A stretch of 40,527 nucleotides of DNA from Bernardetia sp. (lineage in GTDB: Bacteria > Bacteroidota > Bacteroidia > Cytophagales > Bernardetiaceae), in the NCBI RefSeq assembly GCF_020630935.1, contig NZ_JAHDIG010000045.1:1-40527 (forward strand), in the 5' to 3' direction. Of the stretch, positions 8,387 through 17,783 are shown one piece after another; the stretch's first letter is position 1; each line of letters begins with the position of its first letter. Both the position numbers and the translations under genes were made by a program. The notes under the pieces are model-generated. The model saw nothing but the letters and a program-made list of their open reading frames with translations, was not told the DNA's origin and did not search any database.

Positions 8387-9175
8387 ATGGGAAAACCAAT
8401 ATACAAAACAGCACAAGATTTAGAGAAAATGCGTAAGAGTGCTGACCTTTTAGGACGCACACATGCTGAAATTGCCAAACGCATTATGCCTGGAATCACT
8501 ACCAATGAGCTTGATAAGATAGCTTATGAGTTTATCAAGGATAATGGAGCAAAACCTAGCTTTTTAGGACTATATGATTGCCCTAGTTCTATTCTTACTT
8601 CTGTAAATAATCAAGTAGTTCATGGCTTACCCAATAACAGACCTCTAAGAAATGGCGATATTATTTCTGTTGATTGTGGTGTTTTCTTAGATGGTTTTCA
8701 TTCTGATAGTGCCTATACTTATGAAATTGGTAATGTTGCCCCAGAGATTAGGAATCTATTGAAAGTTACTAAAGAAGCCTTGTATATTGGTATTGAGAAC
8801 ATGAAATATGGCAATAGAATAGGGGATATTAGTAATGCCATTCAAAAGCATGTAGAAAAAAATAATTATACAGTGGTTCGTGAGCTAGTAGGACATGGAG
8901 TAGGAAGAAAGATGCATGAAGCTCCAGAAGTACCTAACTTTGGAAAAGCAGGTAAGGGAGAAAAAATTAGAAATGGACTTGTGATTGCTATTGAGCCAAT
9001 GGTAAATATGGGGAGTCGTAGTGTTTTGCAGTCAGATGATGGATGGTCTATTGTAACAAAAGATGGAAAACCTGCTGCCCACTTCGAACATACAGTTGCT
9101 TTAGTGGATGGAAAACCAGAAATCTTGACAACATTCAAGTATATAGAGCAAGCTATTAAGATGTTTCATAATTAA
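8387..9175 (+). CDS. map: Methionine aminopeptidase type I
   Basis: Removes the initiator methionine from nascent proteins, in the cytoplasm. At 262 aa it matches E. coli MAP (264). The five metal ligands of the pita-bread fold align with the E. coli enzyme, shifted by one: D96, D107, H170, E203 and E234. The substrate-contacting histidine is in NNQVVHGLP (H79). map follows secY as in many bacteria, but a strong terminator lies between, so it needs its own promoter (a poor -7-like TACTTTTTG lies near 8359). prmC follows after 33 nt. Confidence 0.97.
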   Translation: MGKPIYKTAQDLEKMRKSADLLGRTHAEIAKRIMPGITTNELDKIAYEFIKDNGAKPSFLGLYDCPSSILTSVNNQVVHGLPNNRPLRNGDIISVDCGVFLDGFHSDSAYTYEIGNVAPEIRNLLKVTKEALYIGIENMKYGNRIGDISNAIQKHVEKNNYTVVRELVGHGVGRKMHEAPEVPNFGKAGKGEKIRNGLVIAIEPMVNMGSRSVLQSDDGWSIVTKDGKPAAHFEHTVALVDGKPEILTTFKYIEQAIKMFHN

Positions 9176-9208
9176 TACTGTTTCTTCTTAGTTTTCATTA
9201 TTTCTTAG

Positions 9209-10087
9209 ATGCTCATTTCAGAATTTATAAAAAAAAATACTCAGTATTTACTTTCTACTAATCAGACAGATGAAAGGGAAGTACAAACAATACTGCGTTT
9301 TTTAATTGAAGATACTTTACAGATAAATAGAATTGATTTCTCTAGTCGTTTCTTAACACAACAAGAAATTGAGTTTCTAAACCAAAGTGTAGAGCGCCTG
9401 AAAAATAATGAACCTCTACAACATATTACTAAAAAGGCTTATTTCTATGGTTTAGACCTAGAAGTAAGCCCTAATGTCTTGATACCCCGACCCGAAACAG
9501 AAGAACTGGTACATCAAATTTTAAAAGACTTTGAGAATAGAAAAGAGAACAAAGAAATATTTTTAGAAGTTGGTACAGGAAGTGGGTGTATCAGTATTGC
9601 TCTTGCTAAAAATTTACCTAATTTTCATTTTATTGCGATTGATATATCTGAAAAGGCTTTAGAGATAGCTAAAAAAAATGCTAAGAAAAATAATGTGGAA
9701 AATATAGAATTTCTACAACTAAATTTTCTTGATAAAGAAGAGGTAAGAAACTGTAAAGCGATAAAAAATATAACACATATTGTCAGTAATCCTCCTTATA
9801 TAAAGGAAAATGAGAAGGCAACTATGAGTGCAAATGTCCTTGATTATGAGCCACATATAGCACTTTTTGTAGAAAACACCAATCCTCTCATTTTTTATAA
9901 AGCCATTGCTGAATTTTTCACAAATACTACTGTTAATAAGAATAGTTTCTTATATGTTGAAGTCAATCAATATCTAGCAAAAGAAACAAAAGAGCTTTTC
10001 ATAAGTTTTGGATTAGAAAATTGTATTATTTTTAAAGATTTGCAAGAAAATTTACGATTTGTCAGAGCAACTTATGAGTCGTTTTAG
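9209..10087 (+). CDS. prmC: Peptide chain release factor N5-glutamine methyltransferase
   Basis: Methylates the glutamine of the GGQ motif in release factors RF1 and RF2, using SAM. At 292 aa it is near the usual 277-290. The N-terminal helical domain (about 1-85) is followed by a Rossmann methyltransferase domain with motif I VGTGSGCISIALA (121-133) and the catalytic NPPY (194-197). The IPRPETEELV stretch at 92-101 is diagnostic for PrmC/HemK. It lies 33 nt after map and is likely cotranscribed, a pairing of two protein-maturation enzymes in the place where infA-rpmJ-rpsM would be expected. Confidence 0.93.
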   Translation: MLISEFIKKNTQYLLSTNQTDEREVQTILRFLIEDTLQINRIDFSSRFLTQQEIEFLNQSVERLKNNEPLQHITKKAYFYGLDLEVSPNVLIPRPETEELVHQILKDFENRKENKEIFLEVGTGSGCISIALAKNLPNFHFIAIDISEKALEIAKKNAKKNNVENIEFLQLNFLDKEEVRNCKAIKNITHIVSNPPYIKENEKATMSANVLDYEPHIALFVENTNPLIFYKAIAEFFTNTTVNKNSFLYVEVNQYLAKETKELFISFGLENCIIFKDLQENLRFVRATYESF

Positions 10088-10167
10088 TGTAGTATCCAAT
10101 TTTATTTTTTTGACTTTTGAGAATTTTTTTCCTAAAAAACATATTATTTCGCACTAACTCTGCTTTT

Positions 10168-10198
10168 TTTGCTTTAAATTTGCAAACAACTATCTTTG
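10168..10198 (+). promoter_or_regulatory. Perfect Bacteroidota promoter 500 nt upstream of the PorE-like gene
   Basis: TTTG at 10168-10171, 19 nt, TATCTTTG at 10191-10198: an exact match to TTTG-N19-TAnnTTTG. The predicted start is near 10205, with about 505 nt to the next start codon, so it drives either a very long leader or a small RNA. Confidence 0.8.
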
Positions 10199-10208
10199 TA
10201 TTTTTATG

Positions 10209-10246
10209 GAAAGAATAATTTGTTATTATACCTAACAAATTCTTTC
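10209..10246 (+). other. Hairpin at the start of the 10.2 kb transcript
   Basis: gaaagaataatttgtta (10209-10225) pairs with taacaaattctttc (10233-10246), with a bulge of about 3 nt in the left arm and a 7-nt loop. It begins a few nucleotides after the predicted transcription start. No poly-T follows. Confidence 0.5.
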
Positions 10247-10710
10247 TAACCAAAATTTATTTTAATTCAAACAAATTGCGAAGTATTTTTTATACTATGA
10301 AATGCAATAAAGACATGTCATTCTTTTAGTTTTGAATGATTTGTCTGATGAAAAAGTCTGTTCTGTATTTGTTTTTACGTATTTTTGCGTTATATTTTTA
10401 CAGAGAGATTTTGATAAAAACCAAAAATAAGGTATAGAAATAATTATGAGTAAAAATAAATAGTAGATTAAATTTGAGTAGTCTTATAAAACATATCAAA
10501 TTCTAGCGATTTTTGATGTACAGACTAACTACTCACTTTTTAAAGTATTTTTAATAACTTTAGTAGAGTTTTGAAAATTTTTCTTAGGAAAATCTACTTT
10601 ATTTTCGATTTATGCTAAATTATTTCAACTTAAAGTTGGTCTCTTTTATAGTATTTATTTTCTTTGTAACAACTTAACCTAATCGCTAATCTCAATCTAA
10701 TACCCTGATT
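10247..10710 (+). other. Non-coding stretch with second promoter and nested hairpin
   Basis: No gene is visible. A second promoter-like pair lies at 10357-10387 (TCTG, 19 nt, TATTTTTG). Nested inverted repeats lie at 10476-10534: gagtag pairs with ctactc, tc with ga, and acat..caaa with tttgatgt inside. The sequence acttttt follows directly at 10535-10541, as in an intrinsic terminator. A weaker -7-like TTTCTTTG lies at 10659-10666, 45 nt before the PorE-like gene. Together these would fit an independently transcribed small RNA of 150-340 nt followed by a separate promoter. No known RNA family was recognised. Confidence 0.4.
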
Positions 10711-12672
10711 ATGAAAAAAGGAATCCGTAATTTGAGCTTATTGCTCATGTTTCTTTTAGCTGGGACATTTGTTAAGGCACAAGATGATGCCTCTACAACA
10801 GCTGAAAGCGACGACAAAGCAAAAGATGGTGCTACTAGCATCTACGAACAATGGCGTGACCCACAGCGTTTTCGCTTACCTCCTGCCGTAAATCAACTAA
10901 TGACTGATGAAGTGTCTCCTGCTATCAGTCGTGATGGAAAAACTCTTATTTTCCAATCTAACCGAGGAAAAACTTGGAAAGGATATGGTCTTTACATGAC
11001 TACTCGTGATGACAATGGCAAGTGGACTAAGCCAGTTGCATTAGAATCAATTAATTCTAAGGCTGGAGATAGCACTGTAATTGCAGGTCCTTTTCTTAGC
11101 TACGACGGACTTAGCCTTTTCTTCTCTTCTAACATGGAAGATACTAAAGGAGGAATGGATTTGTATGTTTCTACTCGTGAAAGCAAAGATGGAGAGTTTG
11201 GCGAGCCTACTAACTTAGGTGATGTAAACACTGCTGATTATCAAGGTTTCCCTACAGTTTCTGCTGATGGAAATCGTCTTTACTACATGCAACGTGCTGA
11301 AGGTGCAGAGAATGAAACTTCTGAAGCTGGTTCAACTGAAGGAACAGATGCTAAAAAATCTGGTAAAGAAAAAGTATGGTGTTATACAGCTATGGTTTCT
11401 AAGCGTTCTGCTGACGACAAGTGGTCTGCTGGTGAAGAGCTAGAAGGTGCTATGAACGAAGATTGTAGCAAAGCATTCCGTATCATGCCTGACGGTGAAA
11501 CAATGTTCTATACTTCTATGAGAGATGGAGCTAAAATGCAAGCAAACACTAAAGGTATCCGTGCTGATGCTAAAGATTTTGATTTGTTTATGTCAAGAAT
11601 GGAAGGTGAGTCTTGGGGTGAGCCTATGGCTGCTGATTTTGCTAATCACCTTTCAGCAGAAGGCTATGTAACAGTTGCTCCAGACGACGGAGCGCATACG
11701 GTTATGTATTTTGATGCAGATATGAATGCTTCTCATGAAATTTTCTGGACATTAGTACCTCCAGGATTTGCTCCTCGTAAAGTAATGTTAGCTCGTGGTA
11801 ATGTAGAGGATTCTGTAACAGGAGAGCCTGTATATACTATCATGAAGTTTGAAAACCTTACTCGTCCTTCTTTAGGATATGACCGTTACAACGACGAAGA
11901 AACTGGTAAATTCTCTACTGTAATTACAGAAGGAAATAAATATAAAGTAAGCATTAATCACGAAGATTATTTGCCTTATGAGTTTATGTGGGATTTCACA
12001 GATGCTGACGAAATCACAAACCTTTATCAGAGAGTACGTCTAGTACCTAAAGGTGTTGAAGTTACAGTTACTCTTCTTGATGCTATTGATGAGCAGCCAG
12101 TAGATGCAAAACTTACTGTTAAAGCAGCTGATGATACAAGCATTGGAGATGTAGAAAAAACAGGAACTGGTAAATATGAAGCTCGTCTTGATCCAGGACA
12201 AGTTTATACTCTCACTGCTGAAGCAACAGGAAACTATATGGAAGAAACAGATACTTTAGACCTTACTCAAGCGCAGTTTGGAGACAAAGTAAACAAGATT
12301 CTTTATATGCTTGATGCTACTAAAATCAAGTTTGACAACATCAACTTCGCAACAGCTCGTTGGGATTTGAATGCAGAAGCAAGAGCAGAACTAGACAAAG
12401 TGTATCAGTTCTTGACAGATTATCCTAAAATGAAAATCCGTATTGAAGCTCACACTGACTACCGTGGTGGAGATTCTTACAACCAACGTCTGTCTCAAAA
12501 CCGTGCTAAATCTGCATTGGATTACTTAGTTGGAAAAGGTATTCCTACAGAGCGTTTGGAGTCAGAAGGATATGGTGAATCACAACCAACTGTTCCAAAT
12601 GAAGTGAACGGAAGAGCTAACCAAGCTAACATGGCAATCAACCGTCGTGTAGAATTCAAAATTGTTAGATAA
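10711..12672 (+). CDS. PorE-like outer-membrane protein: PD40 propeller, CRD-like and OmpA domains
   Basis: 653 aa. A signal peptide ends near residue 23 (TFVKA before QDD). PD40/WD40-like propeller blades follow (about 65-350: SPAISRDGKTLIFQSNR, LSYDGLSLFFSSN, FPTVSADGNRLYYMQR, FRIMPDGETMFYTS). Next is a beta-rich region resembling a carboxypeptidase-regulatory domain (about 370-440). The C-terminal OmpA peptidoglycan-binding domain (about 540-653) contains HTD (581-583), with D583 and R598 as the expected ligands of diaminopimelate. This order matches PorE of the type IX secretion system, which ties the outer-membrane machine to peptidoglycan. The N-terminal TPR of PorE is absent, so it may be a paralogue. 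The next gene is a T9SS cargo. A strong terminator follows. Confidence 0.82.
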   Translation: MKKGIRNLSLLLMFLLAGTFVKAQDDASTTAESDDKAKDGATSIYEQWRDPQRFRLPPAVNQLMTDEVSPAISRDGKTLIFQSNRGKTWKGYGLYMTTRDDNGKWTKPVALESINSKAGDSTVIAGPFLSYDGLSLFFSSNMEDTKGGMDLYVSTRESKDGEFGEPTNLGDVNTADYQGFPTVSADGNRLYYMQRAEGAENETSEAGSTEGTDAKKSGKEKVWCYTAMVSKRSADDKWSAGEELEGAMNEDCSKAFRIMPDGETMFYTSMRDGAKMQANTKGIRADAKDFDLFMSRMEGESWGEPMAADFANHLSAEGYVTVAPDDGAHTVMYFDADMNASHEIFWTLVPPGFAPRKVMLARGNVEDSVTGEPVYTIMKFENLTRPSLGYDRYNDEETGKFSTVITEGNKYKVSINHEDYLPYEFMWDFTDADEITNLYQRVRLVPKGVEVTVTLLDAIDEQPVDAKLTVKAADDTSIGDVEKTGTGKYEARLDPGQVYTLTAEATGNYMEETDTLDLTQAQFGDKVNKILYMLDATKIKFDNINFATARWDLNAEARAELDKVYQFLTDYPKMKIRIEAHTDYRGGDSYNQRLSQNRAKSALDYLVGKGIPTERLESEGYGESQPTVPNEVNGRANQANMAINRRVEFKIVR

Positions 12673-12730
12673 TAATTGATTATCTATAATTTTAGAATCA
12701 AACCTTTATTTAGGTTTTGATTTAAACAAC

Positions 12731-12766
12731 AAAAAAACCAATTATTGAAAAATAGTTGGTTTTTTT
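12731..12766 (+). terminator. Intrinsic terminator after the PorE-like gene
   Basis: aaaaaaaccaattatt (12731-12746), loop gaaa, aatagttggttttttt (12751-12766): a 16-bp stem with one G-U pair, a GNRA-like loop and a built-in T tract. It separates the PorE-like gene from the protease gene. Confidence 0.88.
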
Positions 12767-12826
12767 GTTATATTACTTTTTGATTACAAGTGAGTTATAT
12801 ATTACTATTTCTACTTAGGTATTTTT

Positions 12827-12834
12827 TATTTTTG
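12827..12834 (+). promoter_or_regulatory. -7 element upstream of the protease gene
   Basis: TATTTTTG matches TAnnTTTG, 88 nt before the start codon of the subtilisin-like gene and after the preceding terminator. No convincing TTTG lies 19 nt upstream, so this is only a candidate. Confidence 0.4.
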
Positions 12835-12921
12835 TAACTAAAACCAATTCAATTCGTTAATAATAAGTTAGCTGTTGTGTCTGTATAGGCTTTGAAATGT
12901 ATTTTTTAGATTAGATCAATT

Positions 12922-15900
12922 ATGAATATAGTTTTACCAAAATTGAATAAAAATATACTATCAATGGTAAGTTGTATCTTACTTTGTATTGTATGTATAA
13001 ACATAAGTGAGGCACAATACCTACCCACTAATTTTTCAGATATAAGACCATTGGATAACAAACTTATGGTCAAAATCAAACCTAGTACAAAACCTAAACT
13101 AGAATCTGTAAGTAAGGCACTTAAAACGAAGACTATAAAAAAGCGATTTGCGCCTTCATCAATAAACAATACAACCTTTCATCTAAAAAAAGCGACAGCT
13201 AATGTAGTTCGTCTTCAAGACTGGTATGAAATAGAAATTTCTTCTACTACCACAGTAGAAGAAGCCATCAATTATTATCAAAAACAAGATTTTGTTGAAT
13301 ATGCTGAACCTATCTATCCAAATTATATTTTAGCTCCTCCTTATATTCCTAATGATGTATCAATGCCTACACAGTGGCAGTTAGGTGTTGCAGAGTTATA
13401 TGCAGCTTGGGGACTACACAAGGGAGATAGTAATACTGTTATTGGAATTATAGATACAGGAGTAAAAACAAATCATCAAGATTTGAAAAATCAAATTAAA
13501 GTAAATTACGCTGAAAAATATGGACAAGCAGGTGTAGATGATGACAATAATGGTTTTGTAGATGATAGTTTGGGCTACAATTTTGGTTCTATGAACCCAA
13601 ATGTAAGTGATTATCAAGGACATGGAACAGGAGTTACAGGTATGGCTGCTGCTACAACAGACGACGGATTAGGCATTGCAGGAACTAGCTTTGACTGTCG
13701 TTTTTTGCCTGTAAATGTTCTGTCACCTAGTTATACAATCGTTAATATGTATGATGCAATACTATATGCAGCCGAAAATGGATGTAAAGTAATCAATGTT
13801 TCTATTGGACGTCCAAATTTATGTTTTCAGTGGGAACAAGACGTTATTGACTATGTTACTTTGGTTCAAGATGCTTTAGTTGTGGCTTCGGCAGGCAATA
13901 CCAACTTAGAATTAGATTTTTTTCCAGCATCTTACAAACACGTATTATCAGTAGCTCATTCTGATCAAGGGGATAATCGTTTTTCTGGAGCTACATACAG
14001 TAATTATGTAGATGTAATGGCTCCAGGAGCTAGAGTTTTGACTACACATGTAAATGGCGCATATAGTTATGCTTGGGGGTCTTCTTATGCCTCCCCATTT
14101 GTTGCTGGTGTTGCAGCACTTGTGCGTTCAGCATTTCCAAACCTGTCTGCAAGCCAAGCAGGAGAGCTTGTGAGAATAACGGCAGATGATAAATATAGCC
14201 AACCTGCTAATGCTCCATTCTTAGAGAAGTTAGGAAAGGGAAGAGTAAATGCCTTTAGAGCTTTGAGTGAAGAAGTTACTGCAAAATCCATACGAATGGA
14301 TAATTTTTCTTTTTTTGGTCGAAATGGACAAGCTGCATTTTCTGGGGATACAATAACCTTAGAAGCTGATTTTATAAACTACTTGAAACCTACTACTCAA
14401 AATGCTAGAATACTTATCTCTACTACTTCTCCACACATCCAATTTTTAGACAGTGTATTTGATATTGGAGAGATGACAACAATGCAGCAGAAAAACAATT
14501 CAAGCCGTCCGTTTCGTTTTATTGTCTCCCAAAATGCTCCACTAGATATAAACGTGAAATTTCGTTTAGGATTTTCAGATACCAATTATTCAGATTATCA
14601 ATATTTTAGTATTCCTGTAAATGCGCCTTATTTAGAAATTCCGTTCAATACGATTCAGTTTACACTTACAGGAAATGGGCGTGTAGGATATTACGATATT
14701 TATAATAGATTTGGAGGTGGAGTTAAATCGTCTGGTTCACAAACATTACAAGAAGGAGGTTTGATTGTAGGAAAGTCTGATAATAATGTTTCAGATAATA
14801 TTCTGACAAATATTGGTAATGTCTATAAAGATGATGATTTCAAATTAATAGATATTCCAAGAATAGTACAAAAAACACCGTTTTTTACAAAGGCATCATC
14901 AGAGTTTGCTGATACTTTGGGAGTAGTTAGTCCTCCTGTGGGTGTACATGTAAAACATACAGTTAAAGGAAGAACAAATACTCCACATCATCAATATATT
15001 ATCTTAGAATATGAGTTTACAAATGTGAGTGGTGCTGTAATGGATTCAATGAATGTAGGTTTGTATTATGACTGGAACTTAGGAGACTATACTAGAAATT
15101 TTGCCGAATGGGACAATGAACGTGAGTTTGGTTATGTATTTGGCAATGGAGCAAGTGGATATGCTGGTATAAAAGCAATTAGTTCTAATAAAACATATTT
15201 TGCTTTAGACTTTGAAAATGTTGGAGGAAATAATATTAATGTAGTGGACGGATTTACATCTGCTGAAAAATATCAGAGTATTTCTACTGGAATTGCTCGT
15301 AGGCGTGCAGGCTTTAGTACAGGAGGTGCAGATGTAGCTCATATTGTAGGGACTGTTTTACAAAACTTTGCTATCGATGAGACAAGAAAAGTTACTTTTG
15401 TAGTTATGATTGCTCCCACTCTAATGGCGTTAAGAGAAGCTCATGATGCTGCAATGTTGGCAACTGACCCTTCCTCTTCTATATCTCCTACTCCAATAGT
15501 AAATAATACACTTTGTGAGAATACTTCTTATACTATTACACCACAAGGAGGAACAAATTTTAGATTATATGATATAGCAAACACTCAAACTCCTATTCAA
15601 GCTGGAACATCTTTTACACTTACTCCAGCAGATTTGGGAAGAGAGTTTTATGTAACCAATACAGATTCTGTTTTGGAAGGAGATTATACTGTTTTATATT
15701 TTAGCACACGCACAGCAGTAGCTGATTTTACTGCTCCTTCTCAACTCAATTTAGACCAAACAAGTGGTGTTATTTTTCAAGATGCTAGCCAAAATGCACT
15801 CTCTTGGTCGTGGGATTTTGGAAATGGTCAGACCTCTACTTTGCAAAATCCACCTTCTATTTCTTATGCTCAACAAGGAATATACACAGTTACTCTAACC

Positions 15901-17688
15901 ATAACAGATATTGCAGGCTGTACTAGTACAAAGTCAAAAACGATTCAAGTAGTTCGAAAATCTCCAAAGCCTGTTATTGCAACTGTTTCCCAACAGTCTT
16001 GTGATAATCGTTCTATCGAAATACGTCCATTAAATGGCACTAATTTTAGGTTTTATAATGCTCAACATACATTATTATCAACAGGAAGAAGTTATGTGAT
16101 TCCACCTAAGTCTCTTGATAGTCTTTATGTTTCTAATATAGATTTTGCCTTAGAAAGCGATAAAGTGTTGGTTAAGGTTCAGTGGGTAAGATTAGATGCA
16201 GATTTTGTTGCTAGTCCTAAGTATGATACCCTTTTATATGACAACGTACTATTTCAAAATATGTCTTCTGGAGACTTTTTTATTGAAAATACTACTTGGG
16301 ATTTTGGAGATGGCTCACCTATTCAAACTGGTGTAACTAAAAGACATACTTATTCAGCACAAGGAAGGTATAAAGTGAAAATGACTGTAACTAATCAGTT
16401 TGGGTGTGAGAAAGTAGTAGAAAAGTGGTTTTATGTAGGTAAGGCTTCACCTCGTCCAATGATTACATCTCCTATCAAAATTTGTAAAGGAGGAAATATT
16501 ACTATTCGTCCGAGTGGGGGAAGATTATTTAATTTTTATTCTAGGTTGGATTCTCTACCGATTGCACAAGGACAGGAAATTTCATTTAGCACAAACACTG
16601 AAATTCCAGAAGTTTTATACATTAAAGGAGCTGATTCATTGATTGAGAGTGAGCCTGTGAGTACACGTTTGGAAGTAATACAAGTAACACCTAATTTTGA
16701 TTTTCCTAGAGAACTTTATTTAGATGAGCAAACAACGGTTAGTTTTATAGATACTACTCCTCGTGCTATGAGTTGGCTTTGGGATTTTGGAGATGGTACA
16801 ACTTCAACAAACCGAAATCCAATACATTCATATAATGCACAAGGAAATTATACCATTACACTTACAGTAAGAACAACAGAAGGTTGTCAAGGACAATCCT
16901 CCAAAAATTTACAGGTCTTTAGTCGTTCTCCTAAGCCTATTATAAATGATATTTTTATATGTAAAAATGATTCCGTTACAATTATTCCACAAGGAGGAAC
17001 ATTATTTAATTTTTATAATTCTGCCACTACTGACCAGCCTATTTATACAGGAAGAGCATACAATGTAGGCTTTGTTGGAGAGCCTAAAAACTTTTGGGTT
17101 ACCAATCTAGATTCTGCCTTAGAAAGCCGTGCTGTGAAGGTTCATATAGGTTTTGCTCGCCCTTCATCTGATTTTGAAATGAGTGTAACCGATACACTTA
17201 ATCTATTTGAGCAAGATACATTGTTCTTAACAGATAATAGCCAAGATGCTGTTTGGTGGTATTGGAGTTTTGGTAATGGGCAGATAGGAACTACACAGAA
17301 TACACAAACTGTCTTTGAACGAGAGGGAGAATACGAAATTACACTAATTACTAGAAACTCAATAGGTTGTATAGATTCTTTGAGTCGTAGATTAGTGGTC
17401 GTTGACACTCCAGTTATAACAGGAGGAGAACCAGATACAAATTACCAAGTATTGATTTATCCTAATCCTGCAAAAGATTATCTCAATACATATATAGAAC
17501 TGCAAACAAGTGATGAGGTAACCATCAAAATTTTTAATAGTCTAGGACAAGAAGTAATCAGAAGTAAGAAGGAACAAATTACCAAAAAACGATTCCTCTT
17601 TGATGTGAGAACTCTAACAAAGGGAATGTATTATGTACAAATAATTTTATCTGATAGGGTAGTAAGTAAGAAAGTAGTGTTAGATTGA
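12922..17688 (+). CDS. Secreted subtilisin-family protease with four Ig/PKD modules and type A T9SS tail
   Basis: 1588 aa. A signal peptide ends near residue 31 (NISEA). A propeptide-like region (about 40-135) precedes an S8 peptidase domain (about 150-450) with the full triad: D178 in GIIDTG, H234 in GHGTGV, S388 in GSSYASP, and oxyanion N326 in SAGN. A beta-rich linker (about 460-850) leads to four tandem modules of about 160 aa starting near nt 15496, 15970, 16456 and 16936. Each holds an Ig-like part (PxGGTxFxFY) and a PKD part (WDFGDG). The C-terminus (about 1510-1588: YPNPAKDYL, GQEVIRS, KGMYYVQI, KKVVLD) is a type A T9SS sorting domain, cleaved as the protein is anchored or released at the surface. 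A likely role is extracellular protein degradation. It needs the T9SS, to which the preceding PorE-like protein would belong. Confidence 0.92.
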   Translation: MNIVLPKLNKNILSMVSCILLCIVCINISEAQYLPTNFSDIRPLDNKLMVKIKPSTKPKLESVSKALKTKTIKKRFAPSSINNTTFHLKKATANVVRLQDWYEIEISSTTTVEEAINYYQKQDFVEYAEPIYPNYILAPPYIPNDVSMPTQWQLGVAELYAAWGLHKGDSNTVIGIIDTGVKTNHQDLKNQIKVNYAEKYGQAGVDDDNNGFVDDSLGYNFGSMNPNVSDYQGHGTGVTGMAAATTDDGLGIAGTSFDCRFLPVNVLSPSYTIVNMYDAILYAAENGCKVINVSIGRPNLCFQWEQDVIDYVTLVQDALVVASAGNTNLELDFFPASYKHVLSVAHSDQGDNRFSGATYSNYVDVMAPGARVLTTHVNGAYSYAWGSSYASPFVAGVAALVRSAFPNLSASQAGELVRITADDKYSQPANAPFLEKLGKGRVNAFRALSEEVTAKSIRMDNFSFFGRNGQAAFSGDTITLEADFINYLKPTTQNARILISTTSPHIQFLDSVFDIGEMTTMQQKNNSSRPFRFIVSQNAPLDINVKFRLGFSDTNYSDYQYFSIPVNAPYLEIPFNTIQFTLTGNGRVGYYDIYNRFGGGVKSSGSQTLQEGGLIVGKSDNNVSDNILTNIGNVYKDDDFKLIDIPRIVQKTPFFTKASSEFADTLGVVSPPVGVHVKHTVKGRTNTPHHQYIILEYEFTNVSGAVMDSMNVGLYYDWNLGDYTRNFAEWDNEREFGYVFGNGASGYAGIKAISSNKTYFALDFENVGGNNINVVDGFTSAEKYQSISTGIARRRAGFSTGGADVAHIVGTVLQNFAIDETRKVTFVVMIAPTLMALREAHDAAMLATDPSSSISPTPIVNNTLCENTSYTITPQGGTNFRLYDIANTQTPIQAGTSFTLTPADLGREFYVTNTDSVLEGDYTVLYFSTRTAVADFTAPSQLNLDQTSGVIFQDASQNALSWSWDFGNGQTSTLQNPPSISYAQQGIYTVTLTITDIAGCTSTKSKTIQVVRKSPKPVIATVSQQSCDNRSIEIRPLNGTNFRFYNAQHTLLSTGRSYVIPPKSLDSLYVSNIDFALESDKVLVKVQWVRLDADFVASPKYDTLLYDNVLFQNMSSGDFFIENTTWDFGDGSPIQTGVTKRHTYSAQGRYKVKMTVTNQFGCEKVVEKWFYVGKASPRPMITSPIKICKGGNITIRPSGGRLFNFYSRLDSLPIAQGQEISFSTNTEIPEVLYIKGADSLIESEPVSTRLEVIQVTPNFDFPRELYLDEQTTVSFIDTTPRAMSWLWDFGDGTTSTNRNPIHSYNAQGNYTITLTVRTTEGCQGQSSKNLQVFSRSPKPIINDIFICKNDSVTIIPQGGTLFNFYNSATTDQPIYTGRAYNVGFVGEPKNFWVTNLDSALESRAVKVHIGFARPSSDFEMSVTDTLNLFEQDTLFLTDNSQDAVWWYWSFGNGQIGTTQNTQTVFEREGEYEITLITRNSIGCIDSLSRRLVVVDTPVITGGEPDTNYQVLIYPNPAKDYLNTYIELQTSDEVTIKIFNSLGQEVIRSKKEQITKKRFLFDVRTLTKGMYYVQIILSDRVVSKKVVLD

Positions 17689-17727
17689 TATGAGCTAATT
17701 TGTTAGATACGAATCTTTTCAGTACAA

Positions 17728-17762
17728 AAAAAACTCATTCTTATTGCAAGAATGAGTTTTTT
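17728..17762. terminator. Bidirectional terminator between convergent genes
   Basis: aaaaaactcattctt (17728-17742), 5-nt loop, aagaatgagtttttt (17748-17762): a perfect 15-bp stem with A/T tracts on both sides, so it can end both the + protease transcript and the - gene at 17784. Confidence 0.88.
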
Positions 17763-17783
17763 ATGAAATATGTGAAAATTTTA

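Noticed and set aside
10205-10541. RNase P RNA, tmRNA or 6S RNA in the 10.2-10.5 kb gap
   Set aside because: None of the conserved sequence blocks of these RNAs was seen. Only a generic small-RNA candidate can be supported.
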